Positions 9,347-17,993 are shown, numbered from the stretch's first letter. The stretch: DNA of 34,671 nt from Bacteroidota bacterium (GCA_023430465.1 JAEZAM010000086.1:1-34671); one strand, 5' to 3'. Translations and numbers: made by a program. Notes: generated by a model not told the origin, from the sequence alone.

Positions 9347-9408
9347 AACTTTTTTAAATGAAAACTTTGTTACTGTCTATGGCAGTCAGCGTTGTGATGT
9401 GCGGTCAC

Positions 9409-9416
9409 CAAATCTA
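9409..9416 (-). promoter_or_regulatory. Candidate -7 element for the IPT/kelch lipoprotein
   Basis: TAGATTTG on the minus strand matches TAnnTTTG and would give a leader of about 55 nt. No TTG is seen at the expected upstream spacing, so this is tentative. Confidence 0.3.
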
Positions 9417-9513
9417 ATTTGATTCGTCGAGAGGACGCAGGAGGAACCGTTTAAATGAATGGATCATTCAATGAATTGCGCCACATGGCGGATGGGTTGC
9501 GGGAAAAGTGAAA

Positions 9514-9882
9514 TCAGGAATTCCTCGCGGAGATATGGGTGTTGATGCGGTTGACAAGATGATTGATGTCAAACGGCTTGTCCATAAACTCGTCGGCCAG
9601 CGATTCACGAACACTTGACTGTGTAATATTTCCGGCAGAGTAGAGGATAACTGGTATGTCAGAATACACGTCACTATTCTTGAGCTGATGACAGAGCTTG
9701 CGGCCATCGCATTCGCCAAGGTAGATGTCCATAAGGACGATATCCGGCCTTGAACTTTCCATATAGCTTGGGAACTCCAGGCATTTTTCCAAAGGCGTTA
9801 CGTCCATATCGTACGATGCGAGGACCAAAGAAACCATTTCAAGCAGATCCTTATCATCATCAACAACTAAAACTTTTGTCAT
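9514..9882 (-). CDS. Single-domain response regulator (CheY-like receiver)
   Basis: A 122-residue receiver domain with no output domain. Phosphorylation-site residues are all present: the acidic pocket in VVDDD (7-10), phospho-acceptor D52 (IVLMDIYLG), switch residue S82 (VILYSAG) and K102 (MDKPF). Such stand-alone receivers act through protein contacts, for example within a phosphorelay or on a kinase. It is divergently oriented to the PAS-GAF histidine kinase gene across a 180-bp intergenic region, so that kinase is the obvious candidate partner, although pairing by orientation alone is an inference. Confidence 0.9.
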   Translation of the reverse strand: MTKVLVVDDDKDLLEMVSLVLASYDMDVTPLEKCLEFPSYMESSRPDIVLMDIYLGECDGRKLCHQLKNSDVYSDIPVILYSAGNITQSSVRESLADEFMDKPFDINHLVNRINTHISARNS

Positions 9883-10062
9883 TTGCGGAATGGTTTATGG
9901 TATCTATGCAATGCGCTGGCTAATTTAAGGGAAAATTCCTAAGCCTCGTAATTCAAAATATGCCAGGGAAAGATTTCATTTTAACTATATTGCGTTGCCG
10001 GTTGTATCGCGGGCCTTTTCACCGGCAGCTATTTTCATTTTCAGTTCATTCAAATTTCACGT

Positions 10063-11667
10063 ATGTATCAAGATGACCTGGATCAGAAGAATGCATTGCT
10101 CGCGGCGATCATCGAATCATCTGATGACGCGATAATTGGTAAGGACCTGAATAGTGTGATCACAAGCTGGAACAGATCGGCCGAACGGATGTTTGGTTAT
10201 TCAGCCGGTGAGGTGATCGGTAAAACTATTTACCTGCTCATACCCGATCACCTACACCACGAAGAGGAAATGATCATCGGGAAGCTCCGGCGGGGCCGGC
10301 GCATTGAGCATTACGAAACAGTGCGCCGCCGGAAGGACGGGACTCAGCTTCATATCTCCATCACTGTTTCACCCATAAAAAATGCAGAAGGTGTGGTTGT
10401 TGGCGCATCGAAGATCGCGCGTGACATCACCCGGCAAAAGCAAGATACCGAGCTCATCAGGCAGTATACTCAACGCCTGGAGATCATCAATAGCGTCAGT
10501 AAAACGATCTCCGCGCAACTGAACGTTGGTGAGATCCTCCAAACGGTAACTGATGCCACCACCCAACTCAGCGGTGCGGGCTTTGGCGCATTCTTTTATA
10601 ATAAAACAGATGCGCAGGGCGACAGCTATACCTTATATACATTATCGGGTGCACCCCGGGAGGCTTTCGAAAAATTTGGAATGCCGCGGAATACACAGTT
10701 GTTCAAAGTCACGTTCGAAGGCGAGGGGGTCGTGCGTTCAGATGACATTACGCAGGATGAGCGATACGGGCAAAATGCCCCGAATTTCGGTATGCCGGAG
10801 GGGCATCTGCCAGTGAAAAGCTACCTGGCAGTGCCAGTTAAGTCGCAGGCGGGGACAGTCATCGGCGGCTTGTTTTTCGGGCATTCAGAACCCGCCATGT
10901 TCCGTGAAGAACATGAGCACATCGTAGCGGCCATTGCATCACAGGCCGCAATTGCACTGGACAATGCGAAGTTGTACGAGGAAATAAAATCACTGAATAA
11001 CAAGAAGGACGAGTTCATCGCCTTTGCCAGCCACGAATTAAAGACACCCCTCACAACGATCAGCGGCTATATGCAACTCGCCCGGCGAAAAGGAGAGCTC
11101 TCCGCGGCAGCAGCGGAGAAAGTTGAGCGACAGGTCAACCGGCTGAATGTGATCATCAGCGATCTACTGGATCTTTCGCGTATCCAGGCAGGAAAGTTGC
11201 AAATGAACTTCCAGCGTCATGGACTTTATGCACTGTTGAACGACAGTATTGAAGCGGTCGACTTCAGTAAACACAAGCTGGTACTGGAACAGCCACCTGA
11301 GGATATGCCTGTAACTGTAGACGGCCAGAAGCTCGTTCAGGTGCTCATTAATCTATATTCGAACGCCATCAAATATTCTGAGCCGGGCACGCAGATCCGA
11401 ATCTCTGCCATGCGCTTTGCGGACCAGGTCCGTATCAGCGTGTCCGATGAGGGCATGGGAATCAGCGCAGCAGACCTTGATAAGATTTTCAATCAATTCT
11501 ATCGCGTCTCCACTTCCAGCGGTACAGCTACCGGACTTGGGCTCGGGCTGTTCATTTCCAAAGAGATCATGGAAATTCATCTGGGAAAGATCTGGGCAGA
11601 AAGCGAGGTGGGAAAAGGTTCAACTTTTCACCTGACGTTCCCGATCAACCGGATGATCAGTCAATAA
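10063..11667 (+). CDS. PAS-GAF sensor histidine kinase, no membrane segment
   Basis: A 534-residue histidine kinase. Domains in order are PAS with PAC (about 10-128), GAF (about 140-305), HisKA dimerisation domain with the phospho-acceptor H324 in FASHELKTPL, and HATPase_c (about 420-530). The latter has the N box (INLYSNAIKYS), G1 (DEGMGIS, D462), F region (IFNQFYRVS) and G2 (GLGLGLFIS). There are no transmembrane segments, so it senses a cytoplasmic or diffusible signal through PAS and GAF. It has no attached receiver; the lone receiver encoded divergently at 9514-9882 is the likely partner. No clear terminator follows. Confidence 0.93.
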   Translation: MYQDDLDQKNALLAAIIESSDDAIIGKDLNSVITSWNRSAERMFGYSAGEVIGKTIYLLIPDHLHHEEEMIIGKLRRGRRIEHYETVRRRKDGTQLHISITVSPIKNAEGVVVGASKIARDITRQKQDTELIRQYTQRLEIINSVSKTISAQLNVGEILQTVTDATTQLSGAGFGAFFYNKTDAQGDSYTLYTLSGAPREAFEKFGMPRNTQLFKVTFEGEGVVRSDDITQDERYGQNAPNFGMPEGHLPVKSYLAVPVKSQAGTVIGGLFFGHSEPAMFREEHEHIVAAIASQAAIALDNAKLYEEIKSLNNKKDEFIAFASHELKTPLTTISGYMQLARRKGELSAAAAEKVERQVNRLNVIISDLLDLSRIQAGKLQMNFQRHGLYALLNDSIEAVDFSKHKLVLEQPPEDMPVTVDGQKLVQVLINLYSNAIKYSEPGTQIRISAMRFADQVRISVSDEGMGISAADLDKIFNQFYRVSTSSGTATGLGLGLFISKEIMEIHLGKIWAESEVGKGSTFHLTFPINRMISQ

Positions 11668-11722
11668 AAGCGTTCCCCGCATCATCCGTCTTCTAAAGAT
11701 TTTAACAACTCGGATTTGGAAC

Positions 11723-11740
11723 GTACGTTTTTTATCGTAC
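11723..11740. promoter_or_regulatory. Candidate BlaI-type operator
   Basis: Inverted repeat GTACG-N8-CGTAC ends 9 bp before the BlaI-family start codon and overlaps the shorter palindrome ACGTACGT. BlaI/MecI repressors bind inverted repeats at their own promoters, so autoregulation is plausible. The half-site differs from the classical TACA/TGTA core, hence moderate confidence. Confidence 0.4.
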
Positions 11741-11749
11741 CTTCATTTT

Positions 11750-12151
11750 ATGAAAGGAAAAAAAGACACCCCGGACGACGCCGTACCTACCCGTGCAGAG
11801 ATGGATGTGCTGCAGGTACTCTGGTCGCACGGGCCTTCGACAGTCAGATTTGTGCATGATTTGCTCAATACAAAGAAGGAGGCGGTGCAATATACTTCCA
11901 CTCTCAAGCTGATGCAGGTGATGACAGAAAAAGGAATGCTGTCACGGGATGAGTCGAGCATGAAACATGTATACAGTGCAGTGTTGGAAGAGGAGAAGAC
12001 CAAAGGAACTATGCTTGGAAAATTCCTTGACTCGATGTATAATGGATCGGTGAGCAATCTTGTTATGGCACTGGTCGATAATGAAAAAACATCGAAGAAG
12101 GAGATGCAACTATTGAAAGAACTGGCCGCCAAACTTGGCAATAAAAAATAA
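11750..12151 (+). CDS. BlaI/MecI-family transcriptional repressor
   Basis: A 133-residue winged-helix repressor of the BlaI/MecI/CopY family (Penicillinase_R): MDVLQVLWSHGPSTVRFVHDLL at about 18-39 is the typical opening helix pair, followed by the recognition region around TLKLMQVMTEKGML and a C-terminal dimerisation helix. In this family the repressor is inactivated by the M56 metalloprotease encoded next door. Here the M56 gene starts 18 bp downstream, so the two form an operon. No beta-lactamase is nearby; in Bacteroidota such pairs are common and their signals are mostly unknown. A palindrome just upstream may be its operator. Confidence 0.9.
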   Translation: MKGKKDTPDDAVPTRAEMDVLQVLWSHGPSTVRFVHDLLNTKKEAVQYTSTLKLMQVMTEKGMLSRDESSMKHVYSAVLEEEKTKGTMLGKFLDSMYNGSVSNLVMALVDNEKTSKKEMQLLKELAAKLGNKK

Positions 12152-12169
12152 GCCCCAGAAACCAGTAAG

Positions 12170-13672
12170 ATGAACCTGTTCGAACACATCCTTCGCAGTA
12201 TAACCTGGACCCTTGTCCATTCCATATGGATCGGGTTGCCGGTGGCGCTGGCAGCCGGTTTGGTGATTTTGTTTACAAAAAACAGATCCGCGGCTGTTCG
12301 TTACTCCCTGTTATGTTTGTTGTTCTTTGCCTTGTCTGGCGCGACGCTGCTCACGTTTGTTCTTGAATTGAACTTCGAAGGCAAAGGCGCCGGCAGTGCG
12401 ATCTATAGCAGTGGAATCATCTTGTTCGAATATGCCGTAAGCCTTCAGCCTGCAACGATTGCTGCAAATTTCATCAATCAACATTCAGTGTGGATCGTAG
12501 GTGTATGGAGTATTGTAATGATGCTGCGGTTAGCAAGGTTACTGCTTGATGCGGTCTATGTTAACAGGCTTCGATCAAGATTGATCTATCAGTCAGAAAA
12601 TAACTGGCAACTAACTATCCAGGAACTGTCAGCTACGCTGGGAATAAAAAAGAAAGTTCGGTTGTTTGAATCAGCCATGACGAAGATACCTGTGATGATT
12701 GGTCATGCCAGGCCGTTGATCCTGGTACCCGTTGGCCTGTTGACACAACTTTCGCCAGCTCAGGCAGAAGCGGTGTTGTTACATGAACTGGCACATATCC
12801 GTCGCCACGACTACATGGTAAATTATTTACAACGGATAGCCGGACTGTTTCTATTTTTCAATCCTGCTTATTTATGGCTGTCTGCGCGCCTGCGCAGAGA
12901 GCGCGAAAATTGTTGCGATGATATGGCGATCGCCGTCACAAATGATAAGGTTGGATATGTGGAAGCGTTGGTGAACTTTCGCGAAAGGACCCTCAGCCCC
13001 GGACAATATGCGCTTGGTTTATTTGGTAAAAGAAAACCGCTGTTGCAACGTGTGAAGCGACTGGTATATGGTAAAAATGAAGGGTTGTCTTTAGGCGATG
13101 CTATTTTTTTCATTGCAGGGATTGGTTTTCTTGTACTCACATTTTCTGGAAGTGCAGGATCATTTCTCGCGTCGGGAAATGAGAGCAACCAAATCGCTGA
13201 ATTCGTTGCACCTGCTCAGTCTCCCGCTACAGAAGTCGCAGCTAAGGCAGAACAGAAACAACGCACCGTACGCCGTACCATGCGGCGGATAAGGCCTACA
13301 GTGATCCCGGACGATCGCACGGCTTCTGCGCCAGCGAGCATCCCGACTGCAGATGAGCAAAAGCCAGCCGATATGCCGGCGCAATCGTCTCCGATGGAGG
13401 GGAGGGAGCCGCAGAGAAACGAAGAACGGGATCATATCCTGGAGCAGCGCAGGCTGGCAGAGGTCCATCGGCAACGAGCGGCGGAAAGCAGGAAGGCGAA
13501 TGAGGAACGATTGCATCAGGCACAACGTGATCGTATTGCCGCTGGCATTGAGAAGTCGAAGGCCGCAAGTTATCGGCAGCATGCAGTATTGCAGGCACAG
13601 CGGTCCAGGCTCGCCGGGGAAGATATGGAGCTTCGACGGCTGAGGGAGATAAACCTGCAACCCAGGAGATAA
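12170..13672 (+). CDS. M56 (BlaR1-like) membrane metallopeptidase with heptad-repeat tail
   Basis: A 500-residue integral membrane protease. Hydrophobic segments lie at about 13-36, 44-66, 104-122, 219-238 and 309-330. The zinc site is HELAH (205-209) with the downstream ligand region RERENCCDD (243-251), both typical of M56. After the last membrane segment comes a Pro/Ala/Gln-rich linker (340-420) and a charged helix (about 425-490) built of heptads of the form xRxxAxx. There is no penicillin-binding sensor domain, so it is not a beta-lactam receptor of the classical kind. It probably cleaves the BlaI-like repressor in response to an envelope signal. The next gene encodes a secreted protein with the same heptads. 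Confidence 0.9.
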   Translation: MNLFEHILRSITWTLVHSIWIGLPVALAAGLVILFTKNRSAAVRYSLLCLLFFALSGATLLTFVLELNFEGKGAGSAIYSSGIILFEYAVSLQPATIAANFINQHSVWIVGVWSIVMMLRLARLLLDAVYVNRLRSRLIYQSENNWQLTIQELSATLGIKKKVRLFESAMTKIPVMIGHARPLILVPVGLLTQLSPAQAEAVLLHELAHIRRHDYMVNYLQRIAGLFLFFNPAYLWLSARLRRERENCCDDMAIAVTNDKVGYVEALVNFRERTLSPGQYALGLFGKRKPLLQRVKRLVYGKNEGLSLGDAIFFIAGIGFLVLTFSGSAGSFLASGNESNQIAEFVAPAQSPATEVAAKAEQKQRTVRRTMRRIRPTVIPDDRTASAPASIPTADEQKPADMPAQSSPMEGREPQRNEERDHILEQRRLAEVHRQRAAESRKANEERLHQAQRDRIAAGIEKSKAASYRQHAVLQAQRSRLAGEDMELRRLREINLQPRR

Positions 13673-13821
13673 CTTAACTACTTATACCATTGCTATTGGC
13701 CTGATGAGGACAGAACGCGCGCTTGTCTGACATGGCCGTTACCCGGCATTATTTATTTGAATGGCAAAACTTGCAGCAATGCGGGCCGGGATCGTTTTGC
13801 CTTCACTTTAAAATCAAAAAC

Positions 13822-14613
13822 ATGAAATCATTTCCATTTGTAAAAAGCCTGTTGGCGTTATGTTTTGCTGTAATCGCCTGCCAGGCTATTCAGGCACAGG
13901 ATGAGAACCGGTCAGCTCTCCGCCGGCAACTTGAGTCATTGAACGTGTCTACTGATACGGATAACGGCATAGAGGAGACAACGATACGATACAAGAAGGA
14001 TGGCCATCGATATCGCATATTGATGACGGGGAAAAAGATCAGGGATTTTTATCTGGATGACCGCAAGTTGGATGCGACAGAGTATGCCCGGTATGAAGCA
14101 GAAGTGAAGGAAATTCTGGATCAGATCGAGGCGGATCGACAGCAGGCGCAAAAACACCGGCAAGAGGCGGAGCAACATCGGCTGAAGGCCCAGTCCACCC
14201 GGCAGCACGCAATCGCAAACCGCGAAACATCGATGCGTGATCGTGAAGCGGTGGGAAAGTCTAAGAAGGAGGCTGATGCAGCACGAATCAGCGTCGAGAA
14301 GGACAAGCAGGCCGCACAGCATGCTCGTGAACGCGCGGAACTCGATCGGCAAAGGGCGGCGATCGGCCGCAAGAAGGCAGAGGCAGACAGACAGGCGTAC
14401 GAGGCGTTGCTGAACGAGATGATAACCGATAAGCTGGTCGAGAGTAAAAATGACCTGCAAAGTTTTACGCTGGACAAAGATGGCCTCATGGTTAATGGGA
14501 AAATGCAATCGTCGGAAATCTCCGGCAGATATAAGGCGAAATATCTTGTAGATCAGCGGGTGCGTATGCAATATAAAAAAGATGGCCAGCGCGGCAGTAT
14601 GTCCATTGATTAA
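13822..14613 (+). CDS. Secreted heptad-repeat protein of the BlaI-M56 locus
   Basis: 263 residues from the ATG of MKSFPFVK, chosen because it starts a good signal peptide ending near QAIQAQ; an in-frame ATG 99 bp upstream would put this signal inside the protein. Residues 105-195 form 13 uninterrupted heptads with the pattern xRxxAxx, a long charged helix or coiled coil. The end (about 200-263) contains LVESKNDLQSFTLDKDG and VNGKMQ, which I recall from C-terminal regions of Bacteroidota M56 and TonB-linked proteins. It probably acts in the periplasm with the M56 protein, whose own tail has matching heptads. Function not established. Confidence 0.8.
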   Translation: MKSFPFVKSLLALCFAVIACQAIQAQDENRSALRRQLESLNVSTDTDNGIEETTIRYKKDGHRYRILMTGKKIRDFYLDDRKLDATEYARYEAEVKEILDQIEADRQQAQKHRQEAEQHRLKAQSTRQHAIANRETSMRDREAVGKSKKEADAARISVEKDKQAAQHARERAELDRQRAAIGRKKAEADRQAYEALLNEMITDKLVESKNDLQSFTLDKDGLMVNGKMQSSEISGRYKAKYLVDQRVRMQYKKDGQRGSMSID

Positions 14614-14631
14614 AAGCACGACCAACATATC

Positions 14632-14660
14632 AAAGCCCGGGCTTGCACCCGGGCTTTTGC
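14632..14660 (+). terminator. Rho-independent terminator of the BlaI-M56 locus
   Basis: A perfect 10-bp stem (AAAGCCCGGG at 14632-14641 with 14648-14657) and a six-base loop, ending in TTTT. It lies 19 bp after the stop codon of the secreted heptad-repeat gene. Confidence 0.85.
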
Positions 14661-14763
14661 GTTGCTAGAAGATCATCTGCACCATATGAAAATGACAAAT
14701 CTGCTATGGTTGGCGATGCGCGCGCCGTGGGAGATTTGTGATACGCGATGAAAACAACGCGGC

Positions 14764-15702
14764 ATGGCTATGTACAATGATCGATCGATTTATATCCTTG
14801 GTTTCGGTGCTATCGGTAAAGCTTTAGGTGTGCATCTGGCACTTTCAGGAAGACAGGTGGTTATCGTCAGGGCAACCGGTCAATCAGATCCAGATGCGAT
14901 GACCCGGGTGAGAATGCACGGCACAGATAACAATATGTTGGAGGCGCACCTTCGGGTGACGTCATTGACGGGCTTGTCTGAACTTGATGGCCTTGTCGTC
15001 CTTGCCAACAAATCATTTGGGAATGCACAGCTTGCTGAGAAATTAAGGAATAAGATTGGTGATTCACCGATTGTATTGCTTCAGAATGGCCTTGGTGTGG
15101 AAGAACCATTTATGACTGAATTTTTCAGGGAAATTTATCGCTGTGTGCTTTTTGTAACTGCGCAAAATATTTCAGAGAATGAGGTCAGGTTCAAACCGGT
15201 GACGACTTGTCCTGTCGGCATTGAAAAGGGCAGGAGGGAGGCACTGGCGGAGGTGGTTAAACAACTGGATACACCAGGCTTTCGATTTGTTCCGCATGAC
15301 GACATAAAGACAGTGGTCTGGCGGAAAGCGATTGTAAATAGTGTGTTCAATTCCATCTGTCCGTTGCTGGAGGTGGACAATGGTATCTTTCACCGCAATG
15401 ATGCGGCGCTGGCGATAGCCCGAAGTGTCATAGCAGAATGTGCAGCCGTTGCCCGTGCGGAAGGTGTGATGATTGAAGAGCGTGAGGCGGAGGAGATGTT
15501 GTTGCAGATCAGTCGATCTTCCGACGGACAGTTGATTTCTACTTACCAGGATATTCTGGCGGGTCGTCCCACGGAGATAGAGACGCTTAACCTGCAGATA
15601 GCGAAGTGTGCGTCCCGCGCTGATCCGGCGTTGCCGGTGGTAAGGACAGGTTTATTGGGTGAGTTGATACGATTGAAGGAAGAGGTGAAGATGCGGCAGT
15701 GA
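14764..15702 (+). CDS. panE: 2-dehydropantoate 2-reductase family (ketopantoate reductase)
   Basis: A 312-residue NADPH-dependent reductase of the ApbA/PanE family, which converts 2-dehydropantoate to pantoate for coenzyme A synthesis. The Rossmann motif GFGAIG is at 13-18, the QNG motif at 107-109, and the catalytic lysine is probably K188 in VVWRKAIVN, with N192 and N196 following as in the family. Length is normal. It stands alone between unrelated genes, and the family includes paralogues acting on other 2-oxo acids, so the symbol is by family rather than proven substrate. The start is MAMYND; an ATG two codons later is equally possible. Confidence 0.82.
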   Translation: MAMYNDRSIYILGFGAIGKALGVHLALSGRQVVIVRATGQSDPDAMTRVRMHGTDNNMLEAHLRVTSLTGLSELDGLVVLANKSFGNAQLAEKLRNKIGDSPIVLLQNGLGVEEPFMTEFFREIYRCVLFVTAQNISENEVRFKPVTTCPVGIEKGRREALAEVVKQLDTPGFRFVPHDDIKTVVWRKAIVNSVFNSICPLLEVDNGIFHRNDAALAIARSVIAECAAVARAEGVMIEEREAEEMLLQISRSSDGQLISTYQDILAGRPTEIETLNLQIAKCASRADPALPVVRTGLLGELIRLKEEVKMRQ

Positions 15703-15740
15703 AACCTGCAAAGAGTGAAAATGCAACGTGGTAAAATACG

Positions 15741-16571
15741 TTACTCGAAAAACACCCGTACCGTCTGGTAGAATAGCTGATTTTGCTGCATGATTCCCGA
15801 AACCCGGTTGGCTTTTTCAGAAAACCCTTTGAGGCCAAAGAGCCCGGCGGCATTGCCTTTATTGATCGCGATCTCCAGGTATCCTGCACTGTTGAACAGT
15901 GCCAGTTTCTCTCCTTCGGGTACGTCTGCATACGACTCGCTGATATGGTCGATCACTTCATCGCGTTTGAACACGATCCTGAAGGAACGTCCTTTTCGCT
16001 GTTCTTCAAACTGCTCTCGCGTTATATTGACGATGACATTTTCAAAATTGTCGATAAAGATGATCTGCCCTTCGATCCATTTGTTATCCAACAGGGCGCG
16101 CAGATGATTTTTTTCAATGTAAGGCACATCAGGTTCACCGATGTTTTGAATAGACTCACCTTTGGCAAGTTGATCGATAACTTTCCCCATGACGTCGACA
16201 CAATAGATGGTGTTCTTTATCGCGAGTTTATCAAGGGGAATACCGATGATCAGTTCCGGTTTGGATTCCAGGACCATATTCAGCAGGCCATTGTCGGCGC
16301 AGAGGAAGTAATGATTTTCATGAAAGGCAAGCAACAGCTTTTCCGGTTTTTTTTCAAACAGGTTAACGAGTATAATATGGTAGGAATATTCCGGGAAATT
16401 CCGATAGGCGCTTCGGCAGATGTAGGCAGCCTGCGGATAATTGAAGGGTGATAAGGAATGGGAGATATCAATAATGTTGAATGTCGGGTCAACCTGCAAC
16501 AGGCGTGCCTTCACCGCAGCGACCAAGTAGTCCTGGTGTCCAATATCCGAGGTGAGGGTTAGTAATGCCAT
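15741..16571 (-). CDS. SAM hydroxide adenosyltransferase (DUF62 family)
   Basis: A 276-residue protein of the SAM_HAT (DUF62) family, which uses a water-derived hydroxide to split S-adenosylmethionine into adenosine and methionine; relatives are the SAM fluorinase and chlorinase. Supporting motifs are LTSDIG..D at the N-terminus (6-14), DISHSLSPFN (35-44), ADNGLL around residue 92, and the C-terminal domain signature FNSAGYLEIAINKGNAA. The chlorinase/fluorinase-specific insertion loop is not evident. The physiological role in bacteria is unclear. It is convergent with panE and 53 bp downstream of the SDR gene on the same strand, possibly co-transcribed. Confidence 0.88.
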   Translation of the reverse strand: MALLTLTSDIGHQDYLVAAVKARLLQVDPTFNIIDISHSLSPFNYPQAAYICRSAYRNFPEYSYHIILVNLFEKKPEKLLLAFHENHYFLCADNGLLNMVLESKPELIIGIPLDKLAIKNTIYCVDVMGKVIDQLAKGESIQNIGEPDVPYIEKNHLRALLDNKWIEGQIIFIDNFENVIVNITREQFEEQRKGRSFRIVFKRDEVIDHISESYADVPEGEKLALFNSAGYLEIAINKGNAAGLFGLKGFSEKANRVSGIMQQNQLFYQTVRVFFE

Positions 16572-16624
16572 CCTGGTAATCGATAGTGCTCTCCTGTTTC
16601 AACCCTGATGAATATACAGGTTGA

Positions 16625-17434
16625 TTATTTAATGAGTTCGCCGTTCTTGAAATAGAATTTGTGGGTCATTTTATCTGCCAGCCGCGGGAAAAATTTGTTG
16701 AGAAATACGGTAGTTTTTCCAGTCAATGTCATGATGAGGGTTCTCTTCTTTTTCGCGATGGCATGAAGAATATGTCTCGCACATTCTTCAGCGGTCATGA
16801 GATTACCCTCATCCATGGTGGTGTGACCCTGTGCTTCACCATCCTTTGTCAGCGAGTTGTTCCGGATATTGGAGGCGGTAAAACCGGGGCTCACCCACAT
16901 CACATGTACGCCGGAGTCTTTCAATTCGGTTTTGATGGACTCGAGCCAGCCCTGTAGCGCAAATTTGCTGGCAGAATAAGCGCTTCGGCCGGGTAAGCCA
17001 CGGTAGCCTGCAATGGAAGAGATGCCAACGATGGTACCTTTTCGTTCAATGATATGTGGTAGTGCGTACTTGGTGCAATAAACGGATCCAAAAAAATTAA
17101 TATCCATCACTTTCCGCAGAACCTCCGTGGTCACGTCTTGCAACAATGAACGCATGGAGATACCGGCGTTGTTGATGAGGATATCGATATGCCCAAAAGC
17201 TTTGATGGTAGTTTCCATCAGTCGCCGGCATTCGTTTTCGCTGCTGACATCGGCAACAAGTGTATGCAGCGGCGAGGAGGGGTAGTTGGACTGCAGGCGA
17301 TAGAGTTTGTCATGGTCGCGGCCGCAGGTAGCAACGCTGGCGCCTGCTGCCAGGAGTTGTTCGACCAGGGCTTTACCGATGCCGTCTGTGCCGCCTGTGA
17401 CGACAACAACCTTGTTCTGGAAATAGGAGGACAT
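16625..17434 (-). CDS. Short-chain dehydrogenase/reductase
   Basis: A 269-residue classical SDR. The nucleotide-binding motif TGGTDGIG is at 13-20, NNAG at 88-91, the catalytic serine in ISSIAG (about 139-140), and Y153 and K157 in the YxxxK motif. The C-terminal region ends in a hydrophobic and basic stretch (TGKTTVFLNKFFPRLADKM) as in SDRs of the DHRS7-like membrane-associated kind. The substrate cannot be predicted. A TAGGTTTG -7-like element is present just upstream. Confidence 0.88.
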   Translation of the reverse strand: MSSYFQNKVVVVTGGTDGIGKALVEQLLAAGASVATCGRDHDKLYRLQSNYPSSPLHTLVADVSSENECRRLMETTIKAFGHIDILINNAGISMRSLLQDVTTEVLRKVMDINFFGSVYCTKYALPHIIERKGTIVGISSIAGYRGLPGRSAYSASKFALQGWLESIKTELKDSGVHVMWVSPGFTASNIRNNSLTKDGEAQGHTTMDEGNLMTAEECARHILHAIAKKKRTLIMTLTGKTTVFLNKFFPRLADKMTHKFYFKNGELIK

Positions 17435-17453
17435 AGAATCAACTGACTTTTCG

Positions 17454-17461
17454 CAAACCTA
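17454..17461 (-). promoter_or_regulatory. Candidate -7 element for the SDR gene
   Basis: TAGGTTTG on the minus strand matches TAnnTTTG, with a TTG 14 nt further upstream, shorter than the usual spacing. It would give a very short leader before the start at 17434. Confidence 0.3.
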
Positions 17462-17552
17462 CTTTAAAAAAACTGCAAGTAAGCATTTTGATAATCAGGC
17501 GGGTAAAGCTGGTATAGGTGTAAAATATTTGAGTCAAATAATTAAGAAATTT

Positions 17553-17583
17553 TTGGACGTAAACCCTCCAGCCTGTATTTTTG
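17553..17583 (+). promoter_or_regulatory. Bacteroidota promoter of tRNA-Lys
   Basis: TTG (17553-17555), a 20-nt spacer, then TATTTTTG (17576-17583). This is a full match to the Bacteroidota consensus TTG...TAnnTTTG. Transcription would start about 30 nt before the mature tRNA. Confidence 0.8.
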
Positions 17584-17620
17584 CACCCCATTCAGATATC
17601 GCATCGGGATGGAACAGGTT

Positions 17621-17693
17621 GATCTCGTAGCTCAGTTGGTAGAGCACATCACTTTTAATGATGGGGCCCTGGGTTCGAGTCCCAGCGGGATCA
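17621..17693 (+). tRNA. tRNA-Lys (anticodon UUU)
   Basis: A 73-nt cloverleaf. The acceptor stem is GATCTCG with CGGGATC and discriminator A, the D stem is GCTC/GAGC, the anticodon stem CATCA/TGATG encloses CTTTTAA (anticodon TTT), and the T arm is CTGGG-TTCGAGT-CCCAG. CCA is not encoded. The 3' end is the integration site of the mobile element that follows, and the gene stays intact because the element restores its end. Confidence 0.97.
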
Positions 17694-17695
17694 CA
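17680..17695 (+). repeat. attL, tRNA-side attachment site
   Basis: TCCCAGCGGGATCACA, covering the end of the T arm, the 3' acceptor strand and two bases beyond the tRNA-Lys gene. It is repeated exactly at 29786-29801. Confidence 0.9.
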
Positions 17696-17703
17696 AACTA
17701 TGG

Positions 17704-17790
17704 CTCAAAGCCACTCAAGACCGCTCAGATTTAGAGTTCTGAGCGGTTTTTTTATTTGGGCCATGTCAATTCAGCTCAAACCAGCTCAAA
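17704..17790 (+). repeat. CTCAA-type sites at 10-bp phasing
   Basis: CTCAAA, CTCAAG and CTCAGA begin at 17704, 17714 and 17724, and CTCAAA recurs at 17775 and 17785. Each group is spaced exactly 10 bp, one helical turn. The first group runs into the tRNA terminator stem. It could be a binding array for integrase or an excision factor at the left end; nothing equivalent is seen at the right end. Confidence 0.5.
17720..17754 (+). terminator. Rho-independent terminator downstream of tRNA-Lys
   Basis: A 9-bp stem (ACCGCTCAG at 17720-17728 with CTGAGCGGT at 17739-17747), a 10-nt loop, then a T-run. It lies inside the element just after attL, so the element supplies the tRNA terminator. Confidence 0.85.
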
Positions 17791-17794
17791 TTTC

Positions 17795-17836
17795 TTGTGA
17801 GGATATTGTGAGGATGCTTTCCAGATTTGTGAGGAT
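17795..17836 (+). repeat. Left-end TTGTGAGGAT repeats (candidate integrase arm sites)
   Basis: Three identical direct copies of TTGTGAGGAT start at 17795, 17806 and 17827, spaced 11 and 21 bp, i.e. one and two helical turns. They lie about 100 bp inside attL and before the integrase gene. The same decamer recurs near attR. Confidence 0.75.
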
Positions 17837-17993
17837 CAGTGAAAATAAGGTGGCTATGAAAAAATTCTCAAAGAAACAAGCATTCGGTTCCTTGTTTTCT
17901 TAAAACCTGTTCCCTACTATTGTTTCAGAAGTTCGTTGCAACGGTCACTTCATATAATAAAAAATGGTGCTAAAACACCGATGAAGCAAGACC

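Noticed and set aside
11750..13672. Beta-lactam resistance sensor locus (blaI-blaR1)
   Set aside because: The M56 protein lacks the penicillin-binding sensor domain and no beta-lactamase gene is present.
15783..16451. Plus-strand ORF of about 222 codons
   Set aside because: Antisense to the SAM hydroxide adenosyltransferase gene, which has full family motifs.
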